DNA of 5,791 nt from Acidobacteriota bacterium (GTDB taxonomy: Bacteria > Acidobacteriota > Terriglobia > Terriglobales > Acidobacteriaceae). The translations under genes were made by a program, and so were the position numbers. Below the pieces are notes generated by a model. It did no database searches and was not told the origin of the DNA. It worked only from the letters and a program-made list of their open reading frames with translations. The stretch spans positions 1 through 5,791 of the forward strand of contig JAJZMO010000298.1 of assembly GCA_021798235.1 (NCBI GenBank). The letters run 5' to 3'. Shown one piece after another: positions 1 through 5,675 of the stretch. Numbering within the stretch: position 1 is the first letter of the stretch; the number at the start of each line of letters is the position of its first letter.

Positions 1-949
1 CTGGCGCGAAGAGCGCAATGGGATCCAAATTGCCCTGCACGGCGCAGCCAGCGCCCAGCGCCTGCCAGCCCACATTGAGCGGCGTGCGCCAGTCCAGACC
101 GATGGCGTCTGCGCCTGTTTCGCGCATCGCGGGCAGCAGCATGGCCGTGTCCACGCCAAAGTAAATCACCGGCACGCCGAGCGCTTGCACGCGTCGCACC
201 AGAGTCGTTGTCATCGGCAGAACGAACTCGCGGTAGTCGGTGACCGAAAGCGCGCCTGCCCAACTGTCGAAGATTTGGATGGTGTCGGCACCGGCCTCAA
301 TTTGCTGCTGGGCAAACTCCACCAGCACGGTGACCAGTTTTTCCAGCAGCACATTCCACGCCGCAGTGTTGGAGTACATCAGCCGTTTGGTCTCAATGTA
401 GTTGCGCGAGCCACCGCCTTCGATCATGTAGCTGGCCAGCGTAAACGGCGCTCCGCAAAAACCGATCATGCCCTTGCTCTGGCCAAAGTGGGCGACCACG
501 CGCTGTATGGCTTCGGCCACGTAGCGCAGGTCTTCGGCGCGATCCGTGCGCAGCGCGTCAATATCCGCAGCCGTGCGCAGGGGGCGATGCACCACCGGGC
601 CTTCGCCGGCTTGAAAGGTAAAGTCCAAGCCCATGGGTTCCAGCGGTAGCAATAAGTCGGCGAAGATGATGGCCGCGTCCACGTCGAGTTTTTCCGCAGC
701 GGTGATGGTGACCTCGGCGGCCAACTCCGGCTGCTTGCAAATCTCCAGCAGCGAGTGCTCACGGCGCACGGCCTGATACTCCGGCATGTAGCGCCCGGCC
801 TGGCGCAGAAACCAAACGGGGGTGCAATCAACCGGCTGGCGCAGCAGCGCGCGCACAAAACGGCTGCCGCCGGTCAACGTGCCGGTGGCGTGCAGCGCGG
901 CTTTGTGTTCAGTGTGGGCGGCAAGAGTGGAGGAATTCGTGGTAGCCAT
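1..949 (-). CDS. hemE: Uroporphyrinogen decarboxylase, C-terminus cut by window edge
   Basis: HemE removes the four acetate carboxyl groups of uroporphyrinogen III to give coproporphyrinogen III, a cytoplasmic, cofactor-free step of heme synthesis. I translated the minus strand from the ATG at 949: 316 residues are open to the window edge, against a usual 340-360, so the last 30-45 residues, with the family's C-terminal His, lie outside. Family hallmarks are plain: the N-terminal signature FLRQAGRYMPEY (residues 47-58) with the two substrate-binding arginines R49 and R53, the catalytic Asp in IIFADLLLP (D98), GFCGAPFTLASYMIEGGGS (163-181) with Y174, and FDSWAG (227-232) with S229, then VQGNLDP near the cut end. 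Residue roles follow from the well-studied human and bacterial enzymes. The start is fixed by an AAGGAGG site 7 nt upstream. It follows the threonine ammonia-lyase gene on the same strand after 61 nt, so co-transcription is likely. No internal stop or frameshift was seen. Confidence 0.97.
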   Translation of the reverse strand, partial: MATTNSSTLAAHTEHKAALHATGTLTGGSRFVRALLRQPVDCTPVWFLRQAGRYMPEYQAVRREHSLLEICKQPELAAEVTITAAEKLDVDAAIIFADLLLPLEPMGLDFTFQAGEGPVVHRPLRTAADIDALRTDRAEDLRYVAEAIQRVVAHFGQSKGMIGFCGAPFTLASYMIEGGGSRNYIETKRLMYSNTAAWNVLLEKLVTVLVEFAQQQIEAGADTIQIFDSWAGALSVTDYREFVLPMTTTLVRRVQALGVPVIYFGVDTAMLLPAMRETGADAIGLDWRTPLNVGWQALGAGCAVQGNLDPIALFAP

Positions 950-956
950 GATTTGT

Positions 957-963
957 CCTCCTT
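957..963 (-). promoter_or_regulatory. Strong Shine-Dalgarno site of hemE
   Basis: On the minus strand the sequence reads AAGGAGG, then 7 nt, then the hemE ATG at 949. This near-perfect anti-16S match with ideal spacing decides the hemE start. The hexamer TATACT lies directly upstream (965-970) and resembles a -10 box, but no matching -35 box stands 16-18 nt before it and transcription would begin inside the Shine-Dalgarno site, so I do not call a promoter. Confidence 0.85.
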
Positions 964-1010
964 AGTATAGGCGGCGCGCATCTCGAGCTGCCCGGAGACG
1001 GTTGCTGGCG

Positions 1011-2261
1011 TTACGGAATGCGCTCGAACTTGTAGCTGGCTTCGAGCAGTGCTGCGGAGATGGCTTGGATGTGCGCCGGGCCACGCGCTTCCAGCGTGAT
1101 GTCAATGACGGTGTCGCCCAGGTTGACGCCGTAGTGGGCCCGGTTGTGCAGCGTCTCCACAATGTTGGCCTGTTGATCGGCCAGGATTTTTGTCAATGCC
1201 AGCAGCGCGCCGGGCCGGTCCGAGAGATGCACGCGAATGCGCACGCGGCGACCGTCTTTGACTAATCCACGTTCAATGATGCGCGCCAGTAGGCTGACGT
1301 CAATGTTGCCGCCGCAGACCAGCACGGCCGTGCGTTGCGTGGTCAGCGAGGTTTTTTTGTGCAGCAGCGCGGCCAGGGCCACGGCGCCTGCGCCTTCGGC
1401 CAATGTCTTTTCGCGCTCCAGCAAAACCAGAATTGCGCTGGCGATCTCCTCCTCGTCCACGGTGACCATCTCATCGACGTAGCGCTGCACCAGCGGCAGC
1501 GTGATGTCTCCAGCGCGGCGCACTGCGATGCCGTCGGCAATGGTGGCCTCGGCGGGCAGCGTAATGGGCGCGTTGGCCTTGCACGCGGCCAGCATCGAGG
1601 GTAGTCGCTCGGTTTGCACGCCGATGATGCGAATCTTTGGATTGCTTTCCTTCAGTGCGCCGGCCACGCCGCTGATGAGTCCGCCGCCGCCGATGGGAAC
1701 CACGACGGCTTCGAGGCCTGCAATCTGTTCCAGCAGCTCCAAGCCGATGGTGCCCTGGCCGTGGATGACGTGGAGATCGTCGAAGGGATGCAGAAAGGTC
1801 ATGTGCTGGGATTGACTACGCGCGATGGCCTCGGCGTAAGCCTCGTCGTAGTTGGCTCCGTGCAGCACCACATCCGCGCCGAAGTTGCGCGTGGAGCTGA
1901 CCTTGACCAGCGGCGTCATCAGCGGCATCACGATCTGTGCGCGAATGCCGCGGCTGGCGGCGTGATAGGCCACGGCCTGCGCATGGTTGCCCGCGCTGGC
2001 GGCCACGATGCCGCGCTGGCGCTCCTCTTTGCTGAGCTGAAGAATTTTGTTCAGCGCGCCGCGTTCCTTGAAGGCTCCGGTGCGTTGCAGGTTGTCGAGT
2101 TTCAAAAACACCTGCTGGCCGGTGAGGGCCGTCAGCTCCGCAGAGTATTGGCAGGGCGTCAGACTGATGTGGTTGCGGATGCGTGCGCGTGCTTGTTCAA
2201 CCAGGGGCAGCATGGCGGTGGGGGCGGTGGAATCGTTCGACATAGGCGCAGCTTTCATCAT
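1011..2261 (-). CDS. ilvA: Threonine ammonia-lyase (threonine dehydratase) with C-terminal ACT domain
   Basis: This PLP enzyme deaminates L-threonine to 2-oxobutanoate and ammonia, the entry step of isoleucine synthesis (or of threonine breakdown). From the ATG at 2261 it has 416 residues. The fold-type II PLP domain comes first: the Schiff-base lysine K65 in RTGAFKERGA, the SAGNHAQA substrate loop (89-96), the glycine-rich phosphate loop PIGGGGLISG (189-198), then TIADGIAV, EGAGAVALAALL and CGGNID. An ACT domain, probably an allosteric amino-acid-binding module, fills about residues 338-416, starting RRVRIRVHLSDRPGALLAL. One ACT module and about 410 residues match the medium form, not E. coli IlvA (about 514 aa, two ACT-like modules) or TdcB (about 330 aa, none). 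The start is uncertain: two adjacent ATGs (2261, 2258) follow a weak GGA, and a third ATG at 2243 gives 410 residues. The open frame reaches 2372 but that Arg-rich extension is unlike the family. The biosynthetic versus catabolic role cannot be read from the sequence, so the symbol is by family. Confidence 0.93.
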   Translation of the reverse strand: MMKAAPMSNDSTAPTAMLPLVEQARARIRNHISLTPCQYSAELTALTGQQVFLKLDNLQRTGAFKERGALNKILQLSKEERQRGIVAASAGNHAQAVAYHAASRGIRAQIVMPLMTPLVKVSSTRNFGADVVLHGANYDEAYAEAIARSQSQHMTFLHPFDDLHVIHGQGTIGLELLEQIAGLEAVVVPIGGGGLISGVAGALKESNPKIRIIGVQTERLPSMLAACKANAPITLPAEATIADGIAVRRAGDITLPLVQRYVDEMVTVDEEEIASAILVLLEREKTLAEGAGAVALAALLHKKTSLTTQRTAVLVCGGNIDVSLLARIIERGLVKDGRRVRIRVHLSDRPGALLALTKILADQQANIVETLHNRAHYGVNLGDTVIDITLEARGPAHIQAISAALLEASYKFERIP

Positions 2262-2387
2262 ACGTCCGGTGCGCCGTGAGCGATGCAAGAAAGATGCACG
2301 CATTGTGGGGCGAGCGTGGATCGGAAGCCTGTGCCTTGGGCTGCAATTCGGATGCGCTTGCCGCTGGCCCACGCCCGCAGGTAGGCT
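2262..2387. other. Divergent intergenic region between ilvA and the ruvA-linked operon
   Basis: These 126 nt separate two genes transcribed away from each other, so promoters for both directions should lie here or in the adjoining gene ends. I looked on both strands for TTGACA/TATAAT-like pairs and found none convincing. The best plus-strand pair (TTGCCG at 2358, TAGGCT at 2382) has an 18-nt spacer, a poor -10 box, and overlaps the ribosome site. A short direct repeat, GATGCA at 2282 and again at 2293 (11 nt period, about one helical turn), lies close to the ilvA start and could be a regulator half-site pair, but may be chance. Confidence 0.4.
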
Positions 2388-2771
2388 ATGGGTATGTACG
2401 AAGATTTTCGCGTCGCCGATCCTTGGACAGGCCAGGAACTACACTGCGTCTGGAAGGCCAATGTTGTCGCCATTGCCACCCGCCATGCGGATGCTGTGGA
2501 TGTGCGGTTTGATGTCAGTGGTCGCCCTGTATGGATCGCTTTGCCGCATCCGGCCTGGGTCGAATATCAGCGCCGCACGGGCCGCGCTATTACCGACCGC
2601 CTTGCCGCACAGATTGCCGGGCGCTATTTGCGACTGGCTGTGGAGAGCGGCTATGACAATGGACGCGAAATCTACACGCTCTCTGTGGACGAAGTGTTGA
2701 CGCATTTGGATGCTGTGTTGCGCGAGGCCGGACACACCGACAATCTGCCCGTTCTTCCGGTGGCGGGCTGA
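2388..2771 (+). CDS. Conserved-looking hypothetical protein, 127 aa, first gene of the ruvA operon
   Basis: I do not recognise the family. The 127-residue product has no signal peptide and no membrane segment, so it is probably cytoplasmic. The N-terminal half (about 1-55) alternates short hydrophobic and charged stretches, typical of beta strands (ELHCVWKANVVAIATRHADAVDVRFDV), with an aromatic, proline-containing stretch WIALPHPAWVEY (about 48-59). The C-terminal half (about 60-115) looks helical and ends in HLDAVLREAG. No catalytic motif, zinc-binding cysteine pattern or nucleotide-binding loop is visible. The start at 2388 is preceded by AGGTAGG-like purines; a second ATG at 2394 would shorten it by two residues. 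The reading frame has the same GC-rich third positions as its neighbours, which supports it as a real gene. The next gene begins 2 nt after its stop, and that gene overlaps ruvA, so the three are likely one transcript. A link to recombination is suggested only by this position. Confidence 0.75.
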   Translation: MGMYEDFRVADPWTGQELHCVWKANVVAIATRHADAVDVRFDVSGRPVWIALPHPAWVEYQRRTGRAITDRLAAQIAGRYLRLAVESGYDNGREIYTLSVDEVLTHLDAVLREAGHTDNLPVLPVAG

Positions 2772-2773
2772 CG

Positions 2774-3088
2774 ATGTTCCTGCGCCGCCTGCGGGTACAA
2801 AGGCGCACAGCGCAGGGGCTGCTGGTGGATTGTCCTTTGCGGTGGATGGATAGCTTTGCCATGCGCAGCTTTACCAACGACGCAATTTTCGATGACACCC
2901 TGCCCGTCGCGGATGGTTGCTTGGAGGCGGGCACCCTGGTCCCCATCGATTCGTTGCACACAGCCATGCAAACATGGTTCCAGCGCAAAGGCTATTTGCG
3001 TCCGGGCGAGTCCCTGCTGCTGACAGAAGTGCAGACCGCGTCGCAAGGCAATGCCGTACCGCAACCGACTCCGGAGCGAAACCTATGA
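2774..3088 (+). CDS. Small hypothetical protein, 104 aa, translationally coupled to ruvA
   Basis: I do not recognise the family. The 104-residue product begins with a basic stretch (MFLRRLRVQRRT) and has no membrane segment. The middle is acidic (FTNDAIFDDTLPVADG, about residues 33-48) and the end is polar and Pro/Gln-rich, probably disordered. The ATG lies 2 nt after the preceding stop; a weak GGCGGG sits 6 nt upstream, so translation may depend on ribosomes arriving from the upstream gene. Its TGA shares bases with the ruvA start in an ATGA overlap (3085-3088), a classic sign of translational coupling. The ruvA frame is also open upstream over the same DNA, back to 2917, but that reading lacks the family's N-terminus, so this frame is the more likely coding one. 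Start alternatives are the internal ATGs in WMDSF or FAMRSF. Function unknown. Confidence 0.65.
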   Translation: MFLRRLRVQRRTAQGLLVDCPLRWMDSFAMRSFTNDAIFDDTLPVADGCLEAGTLVPIDSLHTAMQTWFQRKGYLRPGESLLLTEVQTASQGNAVPQPTPERNL

Positions 3089-3672
3089 TTGCGCATCTGC
3101 GCGGCAAGCTGCTCGCAAAATCCCCACAAAGTGTGATTGTCGAGGCGGCAGGCGTTGGCTATGAAGTGGCCATCAGCATTCCCACCTATACCGGACTGCC
3201 CGGCGAAGGCGTAGAGGTTGCCCTGCACATTTACACGCATGTGCGCGAGGAAGCGCTGGCTCTGTTTGGTTTTGCGGATGCGACAGAAAAACAACTTTTT
3301 GAAAAATTGATTTCCATCAGCGGCGTGGGGCCAAGTCTGGCGCTGAAGGTGCTGAGTGGCCTGAATGCGGAGCGGCTGATTGCGGCCATTCGCGGGCAGG
3401 ATGCGGCCACGCTGACGCGCATCCCCGGCATTGGCAAAAAGACAGCCGAGCGTTTGGTGCTGGAGTTGAAGGACAAGTTGGATGCGCTGGGGTCCGCTGT
3501 GGTTGCGGGGGTGCAGGCTCCCGTGGCGGAGGATGTGATCTCCGCGCTGGTGAACCTGGGCTATCCGCGCCCGGCAGCGGCCAAGGCGGTGGAAACTGCG
3601 GTCGAGCGCAGCCCAGAGCATCGGGATCACTTTGAGGCTTTGTTCCGGGCCTCCATGGCAGCCATGCGCTAA
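3085..3672 (+). CDS. ruvA: Holliday junction branch migration complex subunit RuvA
   Basis: RuvA binds four-way DNA junctions as a tetramer and loads the RuvB ATPase motor to drive branch migration in recombinational repair; it acts in the cytoplasm on the chromosome. The 195-residue product is close to the usual 190-205. Domain I (about 1-63) is the OB fold, opening with MIAHLRGKLL and including GVGYEVAI (23-30) and the YTHVREEALALFGF stretch (50-63). Domain II carries two helix-hairpin-helix motifs: LISISGVGPSLALKVLSG (75-92) and LTRIPGIGKKTAERLVLELK (110-129), which contact the DNA backbone. After a flexible linker (about 133-147), domain III (about 148-195) with ALVNLGY is the RuvB-binding part. 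The start at 3085 matches the family's N-terminus and has GGAG 8 nt upstream; the in-frame extension back to 2917 is rejected. It overlaps the preceding small gene by ATGA. ruvB and ruvC are not adjacent here, an arrangement seen in many phyla. Confidence 0.97.
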   Translation: MIAHLRGKLLAKSPQSVIVEAAGVGYEVAISIPTYTGLPGEGVEVALHIYTHVREEALALFGFADATEKQLFEKLISISGVGPSLALKVLSGLNAERLIAAIRGQDAATLTRIPGIGKKTAERLVLELKDKLDALGSAVVAGVQAPVAEDVISALVNLGYPRPAAAKAVETAVERSPEHRDHFEALFRASMAAMR

Positions 3673-3688
3673 GCGTGTCTGGGTCTCG

Positions 3689-3713
3689 TTGCCCCGGTGG
3701 CAAGGATTGTTTT
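3689..3713 (+). terminator. Possible weak Rho-independent terminator after ruvA
   Basis: TTGCC (3689-3693) and GGCAA (3699-3703) form a 5-bp stem with a 5-nt loop, followed a few bases later by the T-rich stretch ATTGTTTTC (3706-3713 region). It lies 17 nt after the ruvA stop, the expected place. The stem is short and only partly GC, and the T run is interrupted and does not start at once, so termination would be weak at best. Confidence 0.35.
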
Positions 3714-3745
3714 CTCCGATTTATCCCTATCTTAATGCTTTTAGA

Positions 3746-3774
3746 TTGACCGATCTCGCCTCCGTGGATATAGT
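3746..3774 (+). promoter_or_regulatory. Sigma70-like promoter for the symporter operon
   Basis: TTGACC at 3746-3751 and TATAGT at 3769-3774 are separated by exactly 17 nt. Each differs from the housekeeping consensus (TTGACA, TATAAT) at one position. Transcription would be expected to start near 3780-3783, leaving a leader of roughly 90 nt before the ATG at 3873 or 145 nt before the ATG at 3927. It sits in the 200-nt gap between ruvA and the symporter, where a promoter is needed, which makes it the most convincing promoter in the window. Confidence 0.7.
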
Positions 3775-3808
3775 CGTTTTGGGTCGTGGCGTTGCAAGGA
3801 ATTCTCGT

Positions 3809-3831
3809 CTCCAGAAGCATTGCTGCTGGAG
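3809..3831 (+). promoter_or_regulatory. Leader hairpin covering a GGAGG sequence
   Basis: CTCCAG (3809-3814) pairs with CTGGAG (3826-3831). Inside, AGC (3816-3818) pairs with GCT (3822-3824) across one A/G mismatch, closing on a 3-nt loop, so the whole forms a compact stem of 6 + 3 bp. The 3' arm contains the first four bases of GGAGG (3828-3832), a Shine-Dalgarno-like sequence. It lies in the predicted transcribed leader of the symporter. No U-run follows, so it is not an intrinsic terminator. A role in translation control is inference; the fold may also be incidental. Confidence 0.35.
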
Positions 3832-3833
3832 GA

Positions 3834-3872
3834 ATGCACGCGACTCCAATCCCAGGCAGATCGGCAGGCTGA
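3834..3872 (+). CDS. Possible leader mini-ORF, 12 codons, abutting the symporter start
   Basis: ATG at 3834 opens a 12-residue frame (MHATPIPGRSAG) ending in TGA at 3870-3872, immediately before the ATG at 3873. It is in the same frame as the symporter, so it reads as a stop-separated upstream peptide. A GGAGG sequence precedes it, but only 1 nt before the ATG, closer than the usual 5-9 nt, which argues against efficient initiation. The peptide has no run of one amino acid of the kind seen in attenuation leaders. It could be translated and couple to the symporter, or be meaningless. Confidence 0.2.
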   Translation: MHATPIPGRSAG

Positions 3873-5639
3873 ATGTTCCATTTTTCCGCAGCGGCTTGCG
3901 CCGCACCGCACTCTTTGGCTGTATGGATGGCGGCTCCTTCTCATGCGCAATTGGCCCGGCTCACCCCGCTGGACGTGGCGGTGGTGGTTGTCTACTTCGC
4001 CATGGTGCTCTACATCGGTTTTTATTTGAAGAAGCTGAGCAACACCAGTGAAGAGTTCTTTATGGCTGGGCGCGAGATGACGGCCTGGATCGCCGGCCTG
4101 AGCTTCGTTTCCGCCAATATGGGATCGCTGGAGCTGATGGGCTGGGCCGGTTCCGCATATCAATACGGCATTTTGGCCGCGCACTGGTACTGGGTGGGTG
4201 CCATCCCGGCCATGCTCTTTTTGGGCCTGGTGATGATGCCGTTTTACTACGTTTCCAAGACGCACTCCGTGCCCGGGTATCTGAAGCTGCGTTTCGGAGA
4301 ATCCAGCCGCATTCTGGCCGCCTGCTCTTTCGCCACAGAGATGATTCTGATGAGCGGCGTCAATATGTTCTCGATGGCCGTGGTGATGAAGGTGGTTCTG
4401 GGCTGGAACATTACCTTCAGCATTTTGATGTCTTCGCTGGCCGTGGCGGTGTATGTGGGCTTGGGCGGTTTGCGCTCGGCCATTTACAACGAAGTGTTGC
4501 AATTCGTGTTGATCTGGGCCGGTGCGCTGCTGGTGCCGATTCTGGGCCTGGTCGAGGCCGGCGGCTGGCACAAGATGGTCGCCAAGATCGCAGAAAACTA
4601 CAAAAATCAAGACTACGTGCATCTGTGGAAGGACACGGCGCACTTCGCATCGAATCCGATGGGCGTGCACTGGACGGGCATTCTGTTTGGCCTGGGCTGC
4701 GTGATCTCCTTCGGCTATTGGACGACGGACTTTCTCGTGGTGCAGCGCGTGCTGGCTGCGCGCGACATTCGCGCCGCGCAGATGGCCCCGGTCATCGGAT
4801 CGTTCTTTAAGATGGCGGTTCCGTTCATTGTGATTCTGCCGGGCCTGCTGGGCTTGGTGGTGCTGCACAACTCCAACGGCTCGCTGATGCACCTAGTCGG
4901 TGAAAATCAGGTGAGCGCGGCCAATCCCAACAGTTACAACGAAGTGTTGCCGCTGATGATGGTGCGCTACCTGGGGCCGGGCCTGCTGGGCCTGGGCATC
5001 ACGGCGTTGATGGCTGGCTTTATGTCCGGCATGGCGGGCAACGTGAGCGCCTTCGCCACGGTGTGGACCTATGACATCTATCAGCCACTGATTCGCAAGC
5101 AGGCACCGGATGAGCACTACGTCTCCGTGGGCCGCTGGGCGACGGTGCTGGGCGTGGGCGTCTCGATTGGCGCAGCCTATCTGGTGATGCACGCCGCAGG
5201 CATTATGGATTACGTGCAGGCGCTCTTCACATTCTTTATTGCGCCGCTGTTTGCCGTCATCCTGCTGGGCATGTTTTGGAAGCGAACCACAGCCGCGGGC
5301 GGATTCTGGGGCCTGCTGCTGGGCATCGTCAGCTCCGTGAGCATGTTCCTGTGGGTGCGCATGGATCCTTCTGCGCTGTCGATCATCGCGCTCTCGCCGG
5401 ATGCCAAGAGCATGGCGGAAAATCTGTACCGGGGTCTGTGGTGCTTCTTGATTGCGGTGTCGGTGACCGTGGTGGTCAGCCTGTTCACAACCCCCAAGCC
5501 AGTCGAGCAATTGGACGGACTAGTCTATGGAGCCACGCGCCTGCCCGAGCAGACGCCGGTGCGCTTCTATGGCAACCAGTGGTTTTGGGCTACTGTGGTT
5601 GTGGTGATTTTTGTGGCATTGAACATCCTGTTCTGGTAA
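3873..5639 (+). CDS. Sodium:solute symporter (SSS/SSF family), substrate unknown
   Basis: An inner-membrane secondary transporter that would couple sodium (or proton) influx to uptake of an organic solute. From ATG 3873 it has 588 residues and about 13-14 hydrophobic segments, the first at about 33-52 and the last at 568-588. Family hallmarks: the broken first core helix LSFVSANMGSLELMGWAG (76-93), HSVPGYLKLRFG (131-142), the stretch from G177 to S202 ending YVGLGGLRS, which fits the SSF family signature as I recall it, and MAGFMSGMAGNVSAFATVWTYDIY (380-403) with the Ser/Thr-rich second sodium-site helix. Aligned from memory with the Vibrio galactose transporter vSGLT, sugar-contacting Q69 and E88 correspond to E87 and Y106, so a different substrate is likely. 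The start is uncertain: ATG 3873 has a weak AGG close upstream, ATG 3927 would remove 18 residues, and the family core begins only at about LTPLD (30). It follows its own promoter, and a tiny membrane-protein gene follows after 36 nt. Confidence 0.93.
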   Translation: MFHFSAAACAAPHSLAVWMAAPSHAQLARLTPLDVAVVVVYFAMVLYIGFYLKKLSNTSEEFFMAGREMTAWIAGLSFVSANMGSLELMGWAGSAYQYGILAAHWYWVGAIPAMLFLGLVMMPFYYVSKTHSVPGYLKLRFGESSRILAACSFATEMILMSGVNMFSMAVVMKVVLGWNITFSILMSSLAVAVYVGLGGLRSAIYNEVLQFVLIWAGALLVPILGLVEAGGWHKMVAKIAENYKNQDYVHLWKDTAHFASNPMGVHWTGILFGLGCVISFGYWTTDFLVVQRVLAARDIRAAQMAPVIGSFFKMAVPFIVILPGLLGLVVLHNSNGSLMHLVGENQVSAANPNSYNEVLPLMMVRYLGPGLLGLGITALMAGFMSGMAGNVSAFATVWTYDIYQPLIRKQAPDEHYVSVGRWATVLGVGVSIGAAYLVMHAAGIMDYVQALFTFFIAPLFAVILLGMFWKRTTAAGGFWGLLLGIVSSVSMFLWVRMDPSALSIIALSPDAKSMAENLYRGLWCFLIAVSVTVVVSLFTTPKPVEQLDGLVYGATRLPEQTPVRFYGNQWFWATVVVVIFVALNILFW

Positions 5640-5662
5640 GACCGGCCCAGGCAAACAGGATC

Positions 5663-5667
5663 AGGAG
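5663..5667 (+). promoter_or_regulatory. Shine-Dalgarno site of the small membrane-protein gene
   Basis: AGGAG at 5663-5667 stands 8 nt before the ATG at 5676. It favours that start over the overlapping out-of-frame ATG at 5672. No separate promoter or terminator is visible in the 36 nt after the symporter stop, so this gene is probably read from the symporter transcript. Confidence 0.7.
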
Positions 5668-5675
5668 AAAGATGT

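Noticed and set aside
965..970. TATACT as a hemE -10 box
   Set aside because: No acceptable -35 hexamer at 16-18 nt upstream, and the start of transcription would fall within the Shine-Dalgarno site.
1614..2279. Plus-strand 221-codon frame opposite ilvA
   Set aside because: It is antisense to a gene with unmistakable threonine ammonia-lyase motifs, and its composition is that of a shadow frame.
2244..2372. N-terminal extension of ilvA to an ATG at 2372
   Set aside because: The added Arg/His/Pro-rich residues do not resemble the family's N-terminus, and the extension would give 453 residues, longer than the medium-form enzyme.
2358..2387. TTGCCG / TAGGCT as a promoter for the 127-codon gene
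   Set aside because: The -10 box matches the consensus at only about three positions, the spacer is 18 nt, and the box overlaps the ribosome site.
3834..3872. ARDSNPRQ-like translation around 3815-3860 in one frame, reminiscent of spurious peptides read from tRNA-flanking sequence
   Set aside because: No tRNA cloverleaf, T-loop or CCA end could be found in 3673-3872; the resemblance is coincidental.
3741..4892. Long minus-strand open frame (383 codons) opposite the symporter, and another at 4893-5510
   Set aside because: His/Gln/Arg-rich composition without family motifs, typical of the reverse strand of a GC-rich membrane-protein gene; the plus-strand frame has clear SSS motifs throughout.
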